Below are positions 56,661-64,000 of a stretch of 64,000 nucleotides of DNA, one piece after another. The notes below the pieces were generated by a model, which searched no databases, had not been told where the DNA came from, and saw only the letters and a list, made by a program, of their open reading frames with translations. How positions within the stretch are numbered: position 1 is the first letter of the stretch; every line of letters starts with the position of its first letter. Position numbers and translations under genes: made by a program. This DNA is from Paenibacillus harenae DSM 16969 (GTDB lineage Bacteria > Bacillota > Bacilli > Paenibacillales > Paenibacillaceae): positions 372,001 to 436,000 of the forward strand of contig NZ_KE383843.1 of the NCBI RefSeq assembly GCF_000422465.1, in the 5' to 3' direction.

Positions 56661-58001
56661 TTAGCCATAATCCCGTTCTCCCCGCCTCTCCGGCCGATCG
56701 CCGATCCGGCGAATGAGAATACGGGATACCCGCAAATGATCGGTTTCCTCAACGATGAACTCATATTGGCCCGAATATTCAAACCGCTGGTTATTCGTTG
56801 GCGGCAATTCAATCTTGGAATACATCCAGCCGCCGATCGTATCGAAATCATCCGTTCCGATATCCAGTCCGAAGAAGCTGTTCACCTCTTCGATGAGCAT
56901 CAGTCCGCTGATCGAATACGTATCTTCGTTCCTCTTCTCGAGCTGCTCCCGCTCCTCGTCGAATTCATCCTGAATTTCTCCGACGATCTCCTCCATGATA
57001 TCCTCCAGCGTTACCAATCCGGAGGTTCCGCCGTACTCGTCAATCAAAATCGAAATTTGCGTTTTCCGCTTCTGCATCAGCTTAAGCAGCGTGCTTATCT
57101 GCATGGATTCGGGAACCGTCGTAATCGGCCTCGTGATTTGCCTTATATCCTGGAGGCTTTGCGTCGTGTCCTTCAGCAGGTCTTTGATATGAACGAAGCC
57201 GATAATATTATCCTTATCGTTCTCGCACACCGGGTAACGGGTCAGCATTTGCTCCAACGCGATTTTTTTGTTCTCGGCAAGCGATAAGCCTGTGTTCAGG
57301 CAAATCATTTCCGTACGCGGAATCATGATCTCACGCGCATTGGTTTCGGCAAAGTCGAAAATATTATCTACAAGCGTAAGCTCCGTATTATCGATAAGTC
57401 CGTTCTTGTGGCTTTCTTTCATGAGAATCCGAATCTCCTCCTCCGTATGCGCCGAATCCTTCTCGGTCGCCGGCTCGATGCCGACAGCCCGGAGAAGGAA
57501 ATTCGCTGTGCCGTTCAGCACCCATATGAAGGGATACATCACTTTGTAAAAATATATAAGCGGCAATGCGGTCATCAACGTAACCGACTCCGACTTGCGG
57601 ATCGCAACCGTTTTCGGCGCTAATTCCCCCAGAACGATATGCAGTAGCGTGATCAAGGAGAACGCAAGAATAAAGGAGACCGTATGAATGAATACCTCGT
57701 TTTGCAAACCGAATCTCATGAAGACCGGTTCAATCATCCTCGCAACGGCCGGTTCGCCGATCCAGCCAAGGCCAAGCGATGCAAGCGTGATGCCGAGCTG
57801 GCATGCCGACAAATAGGCATCCAGGCGGCCGGTCACTTGAGAAGCAAGCTTCGCTCTCGAATGTCCTTCGGAGACCAGCGTATCGATCCGGCTCTCGCGG
57901 ACCTTGACCATCGCAAATTCCGCCGCAACAAAAAAGCCGTTCATGAAGACCAACAATATGACAAGGGGCAGTGACAAGCCAAGCGGTAAAGGGTCACTCA
58001 A
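56661..58001 (-). CDS. CNNM/CBS-domain membrane protein (hemolysin C family)
   Basis: About 447 residues: a CNNM (DUF21) domain with three or four membrane helices (LVILLVFMNGFFVAAEFAMV, LHIVLGELAPKTVAI), a CBS pair (~205-330; REIMIPRTEMICLN, ISILIDEYGGTSGLVTLEDI) and a C-terminal CorC_HlyC domain (YSISGLMLIEEVNSFFGL). Members export or sense magnesium, cobalt or manganese; the hemolysin label is historical. The start is uncertain: TTG 58001 has AGGA upstream, while a stronger AAAAGGAGG at 58059-58051 lies five bases before an in-frame CTG at 58046. Confidence 0.88.
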   Translation of the reverse strand: MSDPLPLGLSLPLVILLVFMNGFFVAAEFAMVKVRESRIDTLVSEGHSRAKLASQVTGRLDAYLSACQLGITLASLGLGWIGEPAVARMIEPVFMRFGLQNEVFIHTVSFILAFSLITLLHIVLGELAPKTVAIRKSESVTLMTALPLIYFYKVMYPFIWVLNGTANFLLRAVGIEPATEKDSAHTEEEIRILMKESHKNGLIDNTELTLVDNIFDFAETNAREIMIPRTEMICLNTGLSLAENKKIALEQMLTRYPVCENDKDNIIGFVHIKDLLKDTTQSLQDIRQITRPITTVPESMQISTLLKLMQKRKTQISILIDEYGGTSGLVTLEDIMEEIVGEIQDEFDEEREQLEKRNEDTYSISGLMLIEEVNSFFGLDIGTDDFDTIGGWMYSKIELPPTNNQRFEYSGQYEFIVEETDHLRVSRILIRRIGDRPERRGERDYG

Positions 58002-58367
58002 CGAATTCCTGTCAATCGCGTTTTGCGATGCACCTAGCGATGACAGGCGCACCTCCTTTTGAAACAAAGATACGGCGATCTTTGTCTAATGTGTGAAGTC
58101 TTCATGATGTCAAGCCGCCGTGTCGAACGGTCCGATTCATGGGATTCCTGTTTTCAGGACTGTATTTATGTGTATTCGCGATAGGCTAGCCATTATACGC
58201 GGTTTTTCTTATGTTTTTTGTGCGCAAATCGCTGCGACTTTTCTCAAATGTTCATAAAGCCGCAACGAAATTCGCCTGATTGGTAAAACTATCCCTAGCC
58301 GGAATTTGATATAATGCAATCAGCTATTGAAGCTTGCTTCCCATAAAATGCGCAGGAGGATTTATGA
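58002..58367. other. Spacer between the CNNM and copC genes
   Basis: It holds a perfect 8-bp inverted repeat ACAAAGAT/ATCTTTGT at 58064-58085 directly before an AAAAGGAGG site on the minus strand. A TATAAT at 58310-58315 could be the -10 of the copCD promoter. No gene or known riboswitch is recognised. Confidence 0.4.
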
Positions 58368-58970
58368 ATGAAACGAATTATACTTATTTGCTTAGCTGCC
58401 TTATGGCTCATGCCGGGCGTTGTAATGGCTCATTCCAAATTGGAGAACGCCGTACCGGCGCAGGACGCGACGGTTCAGGCTTCACCCGGGCGCATCGAGC
58501 TTACGTTTAACACTGATATCGAGGAGCTCAGCAGCTTGAAGCTGCTGAATGCCGCCGGCGAGGAAATCGAAACGGATAACAAGCTTGTAGAGGGCCCCAC
58601 CATGAGTGCGGCCGTTGCCGAATCGCTGAGCGGCGGTATATATTCGGTCAAATGGACGATCATCGGAGCCGATGGCCATTCTGTCGAAGGTAATTATGCT
58701 TTTACGGTAGAAGAGACTCTGGTGACCGATGAGCCTTCACCGTCGCCTTCGGTTGAAGACGAGCCGACCGTCACGGATGATGCTGCAGAGACGCCGGCTT
58801 CATCTCCATCTCCGGATCCGGTTGCCGGCGCGGATGAGGCTTCGAATAATGAAACAGGGAATACGGCTGCTGCCGGCGATGAAGACACCAACTACACGCC
58901 TGCCATTATTATCGGCGCCATTATTGTCGCTGCAGCTCTCGTCCTGTCCTTACGGAGGCGTAAACCATGA
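58368..58970 (+). CDS. Copper-binding CopC-domain protein, membrane anchored
   Basis: A 200-residue protein. A Sec signal (MKRIILICLAALWLMPGVVM) ends at AHSKLENAVPA, exposing the N-terminal copper-ligand histidine of the CopC fold. The domain ends GADGHSVEGNYAFTV with a second ligand. A ~60-residue Ser/Pro/Glu/Asp linker leads to a C-terminal membrane helix (PAIIIGAIIVAAALVLSL) and RRRKP. It is the extracellular copper-binding partner of the next gene. GCAGGAGG precedes the ATG. Confidence 0.92.
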   Translation: MKRIILICLAALWLMPGVVMAHSKLENAVPAQDATVQASPGRIELTFNTDIEELSSLKLLNAAGEEIETDNKLVEGPTMSAAVAESLSGGIYSVKWTIIGADGHSVEGNYAFTVEETLVTDEPSPSPSVEDEPTVTDDAAETPASSPSPDPVAGADEASNNETGNTAAAGDEDTNYTPAIIIGAIIVAAALVLSLRRRKP

Positions 58971-60052
58971 TTTATATCAGCGAGGGCCTGCTGTATGTTT
59001 GCTTTGCATTATTGACGGGGGCTTTACTGCTGCGTCTGGTGCCCGAAGCAAGCAGGCCCGCTGTTTCCGTCCCGAACAGCTTGCTGGTCGCTTGCGCTGT
59101 TGCGATTCCCGTACTTTCCTATGTCCCTATCCATCAGTTGGCGCTTTTGTTTGCCGAGGACTTCGATATGACCTACGGCTCTATCCTGAAAAGTATTTTG
59201 CTGGATATCAATACGGGAAAGGCTTGGGTATGGACCGTGATCGGCTCAACCGGTCTCGCGTTTTTACTCGGTCTCCAATCATTCCGGAATGACAGGCACA
59301 TGCCGAAGGTCGCATTATTTGTCACGTTTCTGCTCATCGTGTGGCTGGGTTATGCCGGTCATGCCTCATCACTATACGGATTACGCGGGCTTGTAACCCA
59401 TGCCTCGCATTTCCTGGCCGTCAGCGTATGGATTGGCATCTTGTTCATCGCCAGCTGGTTTTCCAAGGATCAAGCCAATTGGCGGTCCTTTCTGCGCTGG
59501 TTCTCGCCCGTGGCCATCGCCTGCGTGCTCGTGACGCTGCTCGCCGGTTTTATGCTTATGTCGTTCACCACGCCCGAATACGTGAATTCGTGGATGCTTC
59601 CTTATGGACAGATGCTCCTCATCAAGCATCTGCTCATCTTGCCGCTGCTGCTGTTTGCGTATTCGAACGGATTCGGCTACAAAAGGCAGGCAGCCTTGAA
59701 CCCCTCCTTCAATCCGAAGCGATGGCTCAGAGCGGAAAGCGTCATTGCGCTGCTCGTGCTCGCGGCAACCGGGGCGCTGGGCCAGCAAACGCCGCCGCAT
59801 ACGGTGAAGGAAACGCTGCAGACCGTCTCCCCATCGCCGCTGTTCACGTCGGTCTATAAGGGAGACTTCAGTCCTGACATCACTTTGCAATTCACGCTTC
59901 ATCTGGAAAGCATTCTCATGCTTGCCGCGGCCATGCTTATGGCCGGCGGTTTGATCTGGATGTATCGCTTAGGCCGTCTTGTCCCTGCCTTCCTGATGGG
60001 CTTACTGACCGCCGCATTCGGGTATTTTGGTCTTATGTTTGCGATTGCGTGA
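58967..60052 (+). CDS. CopD-family copper import membrane protein
   Basis: A 361-residue CopD-domain protein with about eight membrane helices, including LFVTFLLIVWLGYAGHASSL, LVTHASHFLAVSVWIGILF and LLIKHLLILPLLLFAYSNGF, where conserved histidines may carry copper. Its ATG overlaps the copC stop by four bases. In B. subtilis the two domains are fused as YcnJ, a copper importer; here they are split. No copper regulator gene is adjacent. Confidence 0.9.
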   Translation: MIYISEGLLYVCFALLTGALLLRLVPEASRPAVSVPNSLLVACAVAIPVLSYVPIHQLALLFAEDFDMTYGSILKSILLDINTGKAWVWTVIGSTGLAFLLGLQSFRNDRHMPKVALFVTFLLIVWLGYAGHASSLYGLRGLVTHASHFLAVSVWIGILFIASWFSKDQANWRSFLRWFSPVAIACVLVTLLAGFMLMSFTTPEYVNSWMLPYGQMLLIKHLLILPLLLFAYSNGFGYKRQAALNPSFNPKRWLRAESVIALLVLAATGALGQQTPPHTVKETLQTVSPSPLFTSVYKGDFSPDITLQFTLHLESILMLAAAMLMAGGLIWMYRLGRLVPAFLMGLLTAAFGYFGLMFAIA

Positions 60053-60349
60053 CAACCAATCCTTTTATAAGGCTTCTACCCAAACCTTCAAAGGCTTCTA
60101 CTAAACCTTCAAGGCGTTTCGAACCCACCCAAACCCTCCCTTCCAAGGGAGGGCCCCAAGGGTTGCCACCCTATGGACTCCCGCAATTGGACTAACGTTG
60201 AATGTAAAGAGCCGCTCCTAAGTAACATTTGTTAATGACCGCTTTCGTCCCTCTCGGGACACGTTTTCCTTTTGGCGCACCTGGGTTACCTGTCCTGACT
60301 AACGTTGACGGTAATGAGATGCTCGATTGATACATTTACTTCAATAAAT
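60053..60349. repeat. Repeat-rich spacer after copD
   Basis: Three signals occur. Short tandem repeats of AAACCTTCAAAGGCTTCTAC type lie at about 60077-60115. A perfect hairpin CCCTCCCTT/AAGGGAGGG lies near 60137-60156. Two diverged direct repeats starting GACTAACGTTGA and ending GCTC lie at 60190-60217 and 60297-60324, 107 bp apart, with about five differences in 28. GTCCC/GGGAC forms a small hairpin near 60250. No open frame of interest was seen. Confidence 0.55.
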
Positions 60350-60393
60350 TGGGCTGTTCCCATAGCAGATATCTCTACTTTGGAAACAGCCCA
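60350..60393. terminator. Hairpin, possible terminator of copCD
   Basis: GGGCTGTTCCCA pairs with TGGAAACAGCCC (one mismatch) around 16 bases. It is about 300 bp after copD, so its role as terminator is uncertain. Confidence 0.5.
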
Positions 60394-60455
60394 TATTAAC
60401 GCATTGGTCGATCCGGCCTCATACCAAACTCATGAAAGGTATTGCTGAAGCCCTT

Positions 60456-60550
60456 CTACCCCTGCCAGCGGGCAAACTCCCCGGGGTTTGTCCATGCTTG
60501 AAATAAAAGCTCCCGAGGCGCGTCGAACACCCCCGCGAAGATACAATTTC
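60456..60550 (-). pseudogene. Remnant of an SRPBCC (AHSA1) gene
   Basis: The minus strand reads IFAGVFDAPRELLFQAWTNP then GEFARWQG and a stop. This is the typical opening of an AHSA1 domain (VFDAPRE..F.AWT.P). There is no start codon with a ribosome site, and the ~110 residues that should follow are missing. It lies just downstream of an intact SRPBCC gene, so it is probably a second, decayed family member. Confidence 0.6.
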
Positions 60551-60577
60551 GTTTGCGCCAATGGAAGACGCATACTC

Positions 60578-61018
60578 CTACTCCTCATTAAGCGCCTTGC
60601 CTAACGCGTCCAACATAACATTCGTGCCATGCTCTCTTATTTCCGGCGTGTCGTATCCGTCAAAGAACACGGCCTGCTCCGTGAAGACCAGCTTCGTTCC
60701 TTTCTCGATCGGGATGAGCTCGACCGTTGTAACGGATACGGAGATGCGCTTGTCATCCGAATCCAAGGTGTAGGTATACACGATTCGCTGCTCCTGAACG
60801 ATCTCCTGGTAGCAGGCGTCGAAAGTAAAGACCGGCCCCTCGGCGGGACCTCCGCTGCTGTATTCGCGCCCTCCGATCCGGAATTCGAAAATATCGGGCT
60901 TCGAGAACCACTTCGCTTTTGCAGCCGGTTCGGCCCATGCGTTATAGACCTTCTCAGGCGAAGCGGCATAAGTCCGTTCGACGGTGAAAGTAGCGTGCTT
61001 GGCGTTTCGTTCGGTCAT
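60578..61018 (-). CDS. SRPBCC (AHSA1) domain protein
   Basis: A 146-residue START-like fold protein: FTVERTYAASPEKVYNAWAE, KAKWFSKPDIFEFRIGGREY, GPVFTFDACYQEIVQEQRIV, and LVFTEQAVFFDGYDTPEIRE. Family members bind hydrophobic ligands or act as Hsp90 activators; nothing here gives a ligand. Its ATG overlaps the stop of the MerR gene by four bases, so it is probably the regulator's co-expressed effector. Confidence 0.9.
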   Translation of the reverse strand: MTERNAKHATFTVERTYAASPEKVYNAWAEPAAKAKWFSKPDIFEFRIGGREYSSGGPAEGPVFTFDACYQEIVQEQRIVYTYTLDSDDKRISVSVTTVELIPIEKGTKLVFTEQAVFFDGYDTPEIREHGTNVMLDALGKALNEE

Positions 61019-61542
61019 GGTTGATCCTCCTTAGGTTTCGTTTCTTCCTGATCCCCGGCAAGAAAATCACCCAATAAGTCCAGGCGGTGCTCCCAGCTCA
61101 TCCTCCGCTCGATGACTGCCTTCTCATGGCCCATTTTCATCGCTTGCAAGAGGCCGGTAAAATGTTCAACGGTTAATGGCGCCTTCCCCTGCATCAATGC
61201 GGATACTTGCTCGAGCTGCTCCAGAAGATTGTGCTGCAGCTTTATCTGCTCCTTGATCCGGGCCATTTGCAGGCTGACGATCTCGAGCGGGCTGAACTGC
61301 TCGCCGGCCAAGACAGACTTAACCTCCTCTAGTGATAAGCCCAGCTCCTTCAGCGATATAATCTGCTGCAGACGCGACAGGTCGGATTCATTGTAAAGCC
61401 GATGGCCCGAATCCGTCTGAAGGGATGGGGAGAATAAGCCGATCTGGTCGTAAAACCGCAAGGTTCGAACGGTAAGCCCCGTCAGGTTGGCGAGCTCCCC
61501 TACTTTCCAATATCGTTTCATAGTCAACTCCTGCGCTGGCAT
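61015..61542 (-). CDS. MerR-family transcriptional regulator (TipA-like)
   Basis: A 175-residue regulator: the winged helix YWKVGELANLTGLTVRTLRF, YDQIGLFSPSLQTDSGHRLY and SDLSRLQQIISLKELGLSLE, then a long coiled-coil dimerisation helix and an effector part with no TipAS-sized drug-binding domain. No metal-binding cysteines are present. It is co-translated with the SRPBCC gene and likely controls this pair. The inducer is unknown. Confidence 0.9.
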   Translation of the reverse strand: MPAQELTMKRYWKVGELANLTGLTVRTLRFYDQIGLFSPSLQTDSGHRLYNESDLSRLQQIISLKELGLSLEEVKSVLAGEQFSPLEIVSLQMARIKEQIKLQHNLLEQLEQVSALMQGKAPLTVEHFTGLLQAMKMGHEKAVIERRMSWEHRLDLLGDFLAGDQEETKPKEDQP

Positions 61543-61645
61543 TGGCGTTTTGTCTTGCCGGTAACTGTACTATAAAACATGACGTAACGTAAGGTGCAAG
61601 CGGAAAATAAACAATGCCGCCGCAGGTAAGCCCTCACGAAACCCT

Positions 61646-62947
61646 TTACCCTTTGCGCCGCTGCTGGTTTTGTTTGATTTTATCCTCCATCCCCTGCTCC
61701 GATGCCCGGTAGAAGGTCATGCCGCCGAGCGTATCGGGCAAATACTGCTGCCTGACGTAATGATTCGGGAAATCATGAGGATATTTATAGCCTTCATGGC
61801 CCAGCTGCTGCGCCCCGCGGTAGTGCGTGTCGCGCAGATGCAGCGGCACTTCGGCGCCGCCGGCCCGTTCGATCGCGGCCTCCGCATTGCCGATGGCTAT
61901 CGCCGTCGCATTCGATTTCGGGCTTTCTACGGCAAATAAAATCGCTTGCGATATATTGTACTTTGCTTCCGGCCAGCCGATCTTATGATACGCATCCATC
62001 GCGGTCACCGCCTGTATCATGGCCTGCGGATTCGCAAGGCCGATGTCTTCGCTGCAGGCGACGATCAAACGACGGATAAAGGTCATCGGATCCATCCCCA
62101 GTTTCTCTACCGCGTAGAGGAACCAGAATAGCGCGGCATCGCTGGAACCGCGGACGCTTTTATGGAAAGCGGAAAGCACATCGTATTGCGTCGACAGGTC
62201 GGCACGGATCGTCGGCTTTCGTATCGATTCCTGCGCCACTTCAAGCGTCAGCTTCACGGACCCGTCCGGTTCGGACGGCGTCGTCACGGCGGCAAGCTCC
62301 AAGGCGTTAAGCGCGCGCCTGATATCGCCGCCCGCCATCGCCGCAATATGACGCAGCGCATCTTCATCCGCGTGAATCGTCATAAAGGCGAGACCCCGCT
62401 CCCGGTCGGACAGCGCACGGATCATCGCCTCGTAAGCATGCTCCTCTCCGAGCGGTTCCAGCTGGAACAGCGTGGACCTCGACAGAAGCGCGCCATTCAC
62501 GTGATGAAACGGATTTTCGGTCGTCGCCCCGATAAAAATTATAATGCCTTGCTCAACGGCAGGCAGCAGGGCATCCTGGCGGGCGGTATTAAACCGGTGA
62601 ACCTCGTCCAGAAATAGGATCGTTTTTTTGCCGTACATCATTTTATTGGTACGCGCTTGGTCAATTACCTCCCGTACATCCTTGACCGAGGCGTCGACAG
62701 CGTTCAACTTCACGAATTCTCCAGCCGTTCGGAGCGATATGATATGCGCAAGCGTTGTTTTTCCGCAGCCCGGAGGCCCGTATAGCAAAATAGAAGATAC
62801 CTGGTCGCCCTCAATCGCCCTGCGCAGCAGCTTCCCTTCACCGACAATATGCTCCTGACCGATATATTCATCCAAGATTTGCGGCCTCATCCGGTCCGCA
62901 AGCAGCCTCGCACGAGGCTTTTCTTCCTCTTGATAGGAAAATAAATC
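61646..62947 (-). CDS. rarA: Replication-associated recombination ATPase RarA (MgsA)
   Basis: About 433 residues. AAA+ core with Walker A LLYGPPGCGKTTLAHII, Walker B TILFLDEVHRFNTARQDALL, sensor IFIGATTENPFHHVNGALLS, and the MgsA C-terminal tetramer domain (SEDIGLANPQAMIQAVTAMD, YNISQAILFAVESPKSN, GYKYPHDFPNHYVRQQYLPD). It acts at stalled forks with the clamp loader and single-strand-binding protein. Start at ATG 62947 after GGGA. In B. subtilis rarA adjoins cymR; here copper, SRPBCC and CNNM genes intervene. Confidence 0.95.
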   Translation of the reverse strand, partial: DLFSYQEEEKPRARLLADRMRPQILDEYIGQEHIVGEGKLLRRAIEGDQVSSILLYGPPGCGKTTLAHIISLRTAGEFVKLNAVDASVKDVREVIDQARTNKMMYGKKTILFLDEVHRFNTARQDALLPAVEQGIIIFIGATTENPFHHVNGALLSRSTLFQLEPLGEEHAYEAMIRALSDRERGLAFMTIHADEDALRHIAAMAGGDIRRALNALELAAVTTPSEPDGSVKLTLEVAQESIRKPTIRADLSTQYDVLSAFHKSVRGSSDAALFWFLYAVEKLGMDPMTFIRRLIVACSEDIGLANPQAMIQAVTAMDAYHKIGWPEAKYNISQAILFAVESPKSNATAIAIGNAEAAIERAGGAEVPLHLRDTHYRGAQQLGHEGYKYPHDFPNHYVRQQYLPDTLGGMTFYRASEQGMEDKIKQNQQRRKG

Positions 62948-63167
62948 CATAACAGCGTCCCAACCTTCTTCCAATCTGTTATTCCGATCATAGCATATTC
63001 GTACATTTGTTCGCTAGGGAAGTAAATTTAGTACGAAAGTCTCACCTATTAAATATTCACATCATTTGGAAGAAGATGTATAATCATGGTGTCGAACAAT
63101 CATTTTTTGTCGCATTCGACAGCGTGCGTCATTTTTAATGAATGGAAAGCTGCGGGGGGCTGATCTA

Positions 63168-63701
63168 TTGTTTAAGAGAGTAGAGAATGGGATCGAAACT
63201 GCACTATTCAATGACATTTGGACAACCGTTTGGAAGGAAAAAGGGTACGAGCTCGAATACAGCGAGCAGCCGTTGGCCCAATACGTCATTGTAACGACTG
63301 ACGGAAATTATATTGGAACGGCAGAAATAAACCGCTTCTGTCCCAACAAGAGCCCCTTGCTGCAGACAACGAAATTGCCGATGCACATTCTTGCTGCCGC
63401 AGAAGAAGGATTGGTCGCCGAAATCGACAAAATCGCATTGCTAAAGCCTTATCGCGGACGGTATTTGTCCGACCTGCTCTCCTCCATCATTTATTTTGCC
63501 GACCGGCATCATTACCGTTATTTCGTATCGTTGCTTGAGCCCGTGTTTTTCCGCGCGCTGCGAGTAAGCTTCCATATCCCGATGGAGAAGCTGGGTGGAG
63601 AGTATTATTACAAAGGAGATTATGTCGTACCCGTACTATTCGAAACGAACCAGATGTATGTAAACATGCCGATGTTCCATTGGCTTAAGTATCCGAGCTG
63701 A
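63168..63701 (+). CDS. GNAT-like acyltransferase, N-acyl amino acid synthase-like
   Basis: About 177 residues with the layout of the acyl-homoserine-lactone-synthase/FeeM branch of the GNAT fold: an N-terminal FNDIWTTVWKEKGYE, core strand YVIVTTDGNYIGTAEINRFC, then VAEIDKIALLKPYRGRYLSD and HHYRYFVSLLEPVFFRALRV. No exact family is recognised. I prefer TTG 63168, eight bases after a G-rich ribosome site; ATG 63138 has none. It is divergent from rarA and has its own terminator. Confidence 0.7.
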   Translation: MFKRVENGIETALFNDIWTTVWKEKGYELEYSEQPLAQYVIVTTDGNYIGTAEINRFCPNKSPLLQTTKLPMHILAAAEEGLVAEIDKIALLKPYRGRYLSDLLSSIIYFADRHHYRYFVSLLEPVFFRALRVSFHIPMEKLGGEYYYKGDYVVPVLFETNQMYVNMPMFHWLKYPS

Positions 63702-63726
63702 CGGGCAAGTCCTAACCGGATCGCGT

Positions 63727-63785
63727 AAAAAAGCCGTTTCATCCGAGCAAAGCGCGAATAACGCTTGCTCCTGAAACGGCTTTTT
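63727..63785. terminator. Bidirectional terminator
   Basis: AAAAAAGCCGTTTC pairs with GAAACGGCTTTTT, with an inner GAGCAA/TTGCTC stem. A-rich and T-rich ends serve both converging genes. Confidence 0.9.
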
Positions 63786-63791
63786 CCTGCT

Positions 63792-64000
63792 CTATTTATC
63801 AAAAGGCGACTTCAAACCCCGCTCCAGCTTTCCGATCGTTGCATGAACGCGTGTAGAGCGTGTTTCTTCCCTTTTGGCATCGGTAATCCACTTCACGAAA
63901 TCACGACGCTTCGCGGCGGTTAAGCTGCCCCGGAAGAACTCCGTCGCAGCCGGCGATTCCTGAAGCGCTGCCGCCAGATTATCCGGCAGCTCCGGTTCTT
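63792..64000 (-). CDS. YdeI/OmpD-associated family protein, C-terminal part
   Basis: The last ~69 codons of a gene that enters from the right edge: EPELPDNLAAALQESPAATE, FFRGSLTAAKRRDFVKWITD, AKREETRSTRVHATIGKLER and GLKSPFDK, then TAG. This fits the C-terminal helical domain of the YdeI family (also called bacteriocin-protection or DUF1905-linked proteins). The N-terminal part is outside the window. Function is poorly known. Confidence 0.82.
   Translation of the reverse strand, partial: EPELPDNLAAALQESPAATEFFRGSLTAAKRRDFVKWITDAKREETRSTRVHATIGKLERGLKSPFDK

Noticed and set aside
1..64000. Prophage, insertion sequence or genomic-island boundary
   Set aside because: No transposase, integrase, phage structural gene or tRNA attachment site was found; only small interspersed repeats are present.

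Overview
The window looks like chromosome of an endospore-forming Firmicute close to Paenibacillus. The base composition is roughly balanced. Genes carry strong GGAGG-type ribosome sites and often use TTG or GTG starts. Families typical of Bacillales are present: an alanine T-box, CymR, IreB, RuvX, DUF1292, YrrN/YrrO-type U32 proteins and a NupNOPQ-type nucleoside importer. No rRNA, tRNA, CRISPR array, transposase or phage gene was found. The genus is inferred from gene content, not from a search.

Left end, 1-9850: an iron island. A minus-strand operon resembles petrobactin synthesis genes asbA-asbB-asbC-asbD/E, with consecutive genes overlapping by ATGA. It runs off the left edge inside a continuous reading frame that joins the carrier protein to the start of an AsbE-like domain. 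A divergent AraC regulator, two FecCD-type permeases and a siderophore-binding lipoprotein follow. Four Fur-box-like sites lie in the two divergent control regions, so synthesis, regulation and uptake are probably derepressed together in low iron. No ATPase for the importer is present.

9850-22100: an MFS transporter, a 28-codon basic peptide with a sporulation-type promoter, a DEDDh exonuclease, a GH4 glycosidase with an AraC regulator and a candidate cre site, then a nucleoside block (nupN, nupO, nupP, nupQ, a sulfite-oxidase-fold molybdoenzyme and a nucleoside phosphorylase) and a MarR regulator. Three 100-bp tandem repeats sit between nupN and nupO.

22100-32000: urease genes ureABCFGD (no ureE) with a GlnR/TnrA-type site near -50 of the ureA promoter, a D,D-carboxypeptidase next to an OmpR/VanS-like two-component pair, and ilvD.

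32000-43600: a secreted multi-domain pectinase (PL10 lyase plus CE8 esterase with CBM35-like and SLH-like modules) with a strong cre site, a polysaccharide deacetylase with a YkoP-like tail, an AI-2E family membrane protein, a class B penicillin-binding protein with a hydrophilic insertion, and a chemotaxis receptor.

43700-56600: a conserved housekeeping run (two U32 tRNA-hydroxylation proteins, mltG, two DUF1292 genes, ruvX, ireB, alaS with T-box, AI-2E protein, zinc ribbon, PRC-barrel protein, iscS, cymR) with mnmA divergent. 56600-64000: a CNNM/CBS membrane protein, a copC-copD pair, a repeat-rich spacer, a MerR/SRPBCC pair with a broken second SRPBCC gene, rarA, an acyltransferase-like gene and the end of a YdeI-family gene.

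The most unusual non-coding signal is an interspersed repeat of about 100 bp made of two hairpins. It occurs in the asbA leader, as three exact-period tandem copies in the nup operon, directly after mnmA, and as a decayed fragment before mltG. The outer arms of its second hairpin differ between copies but stay complementary.
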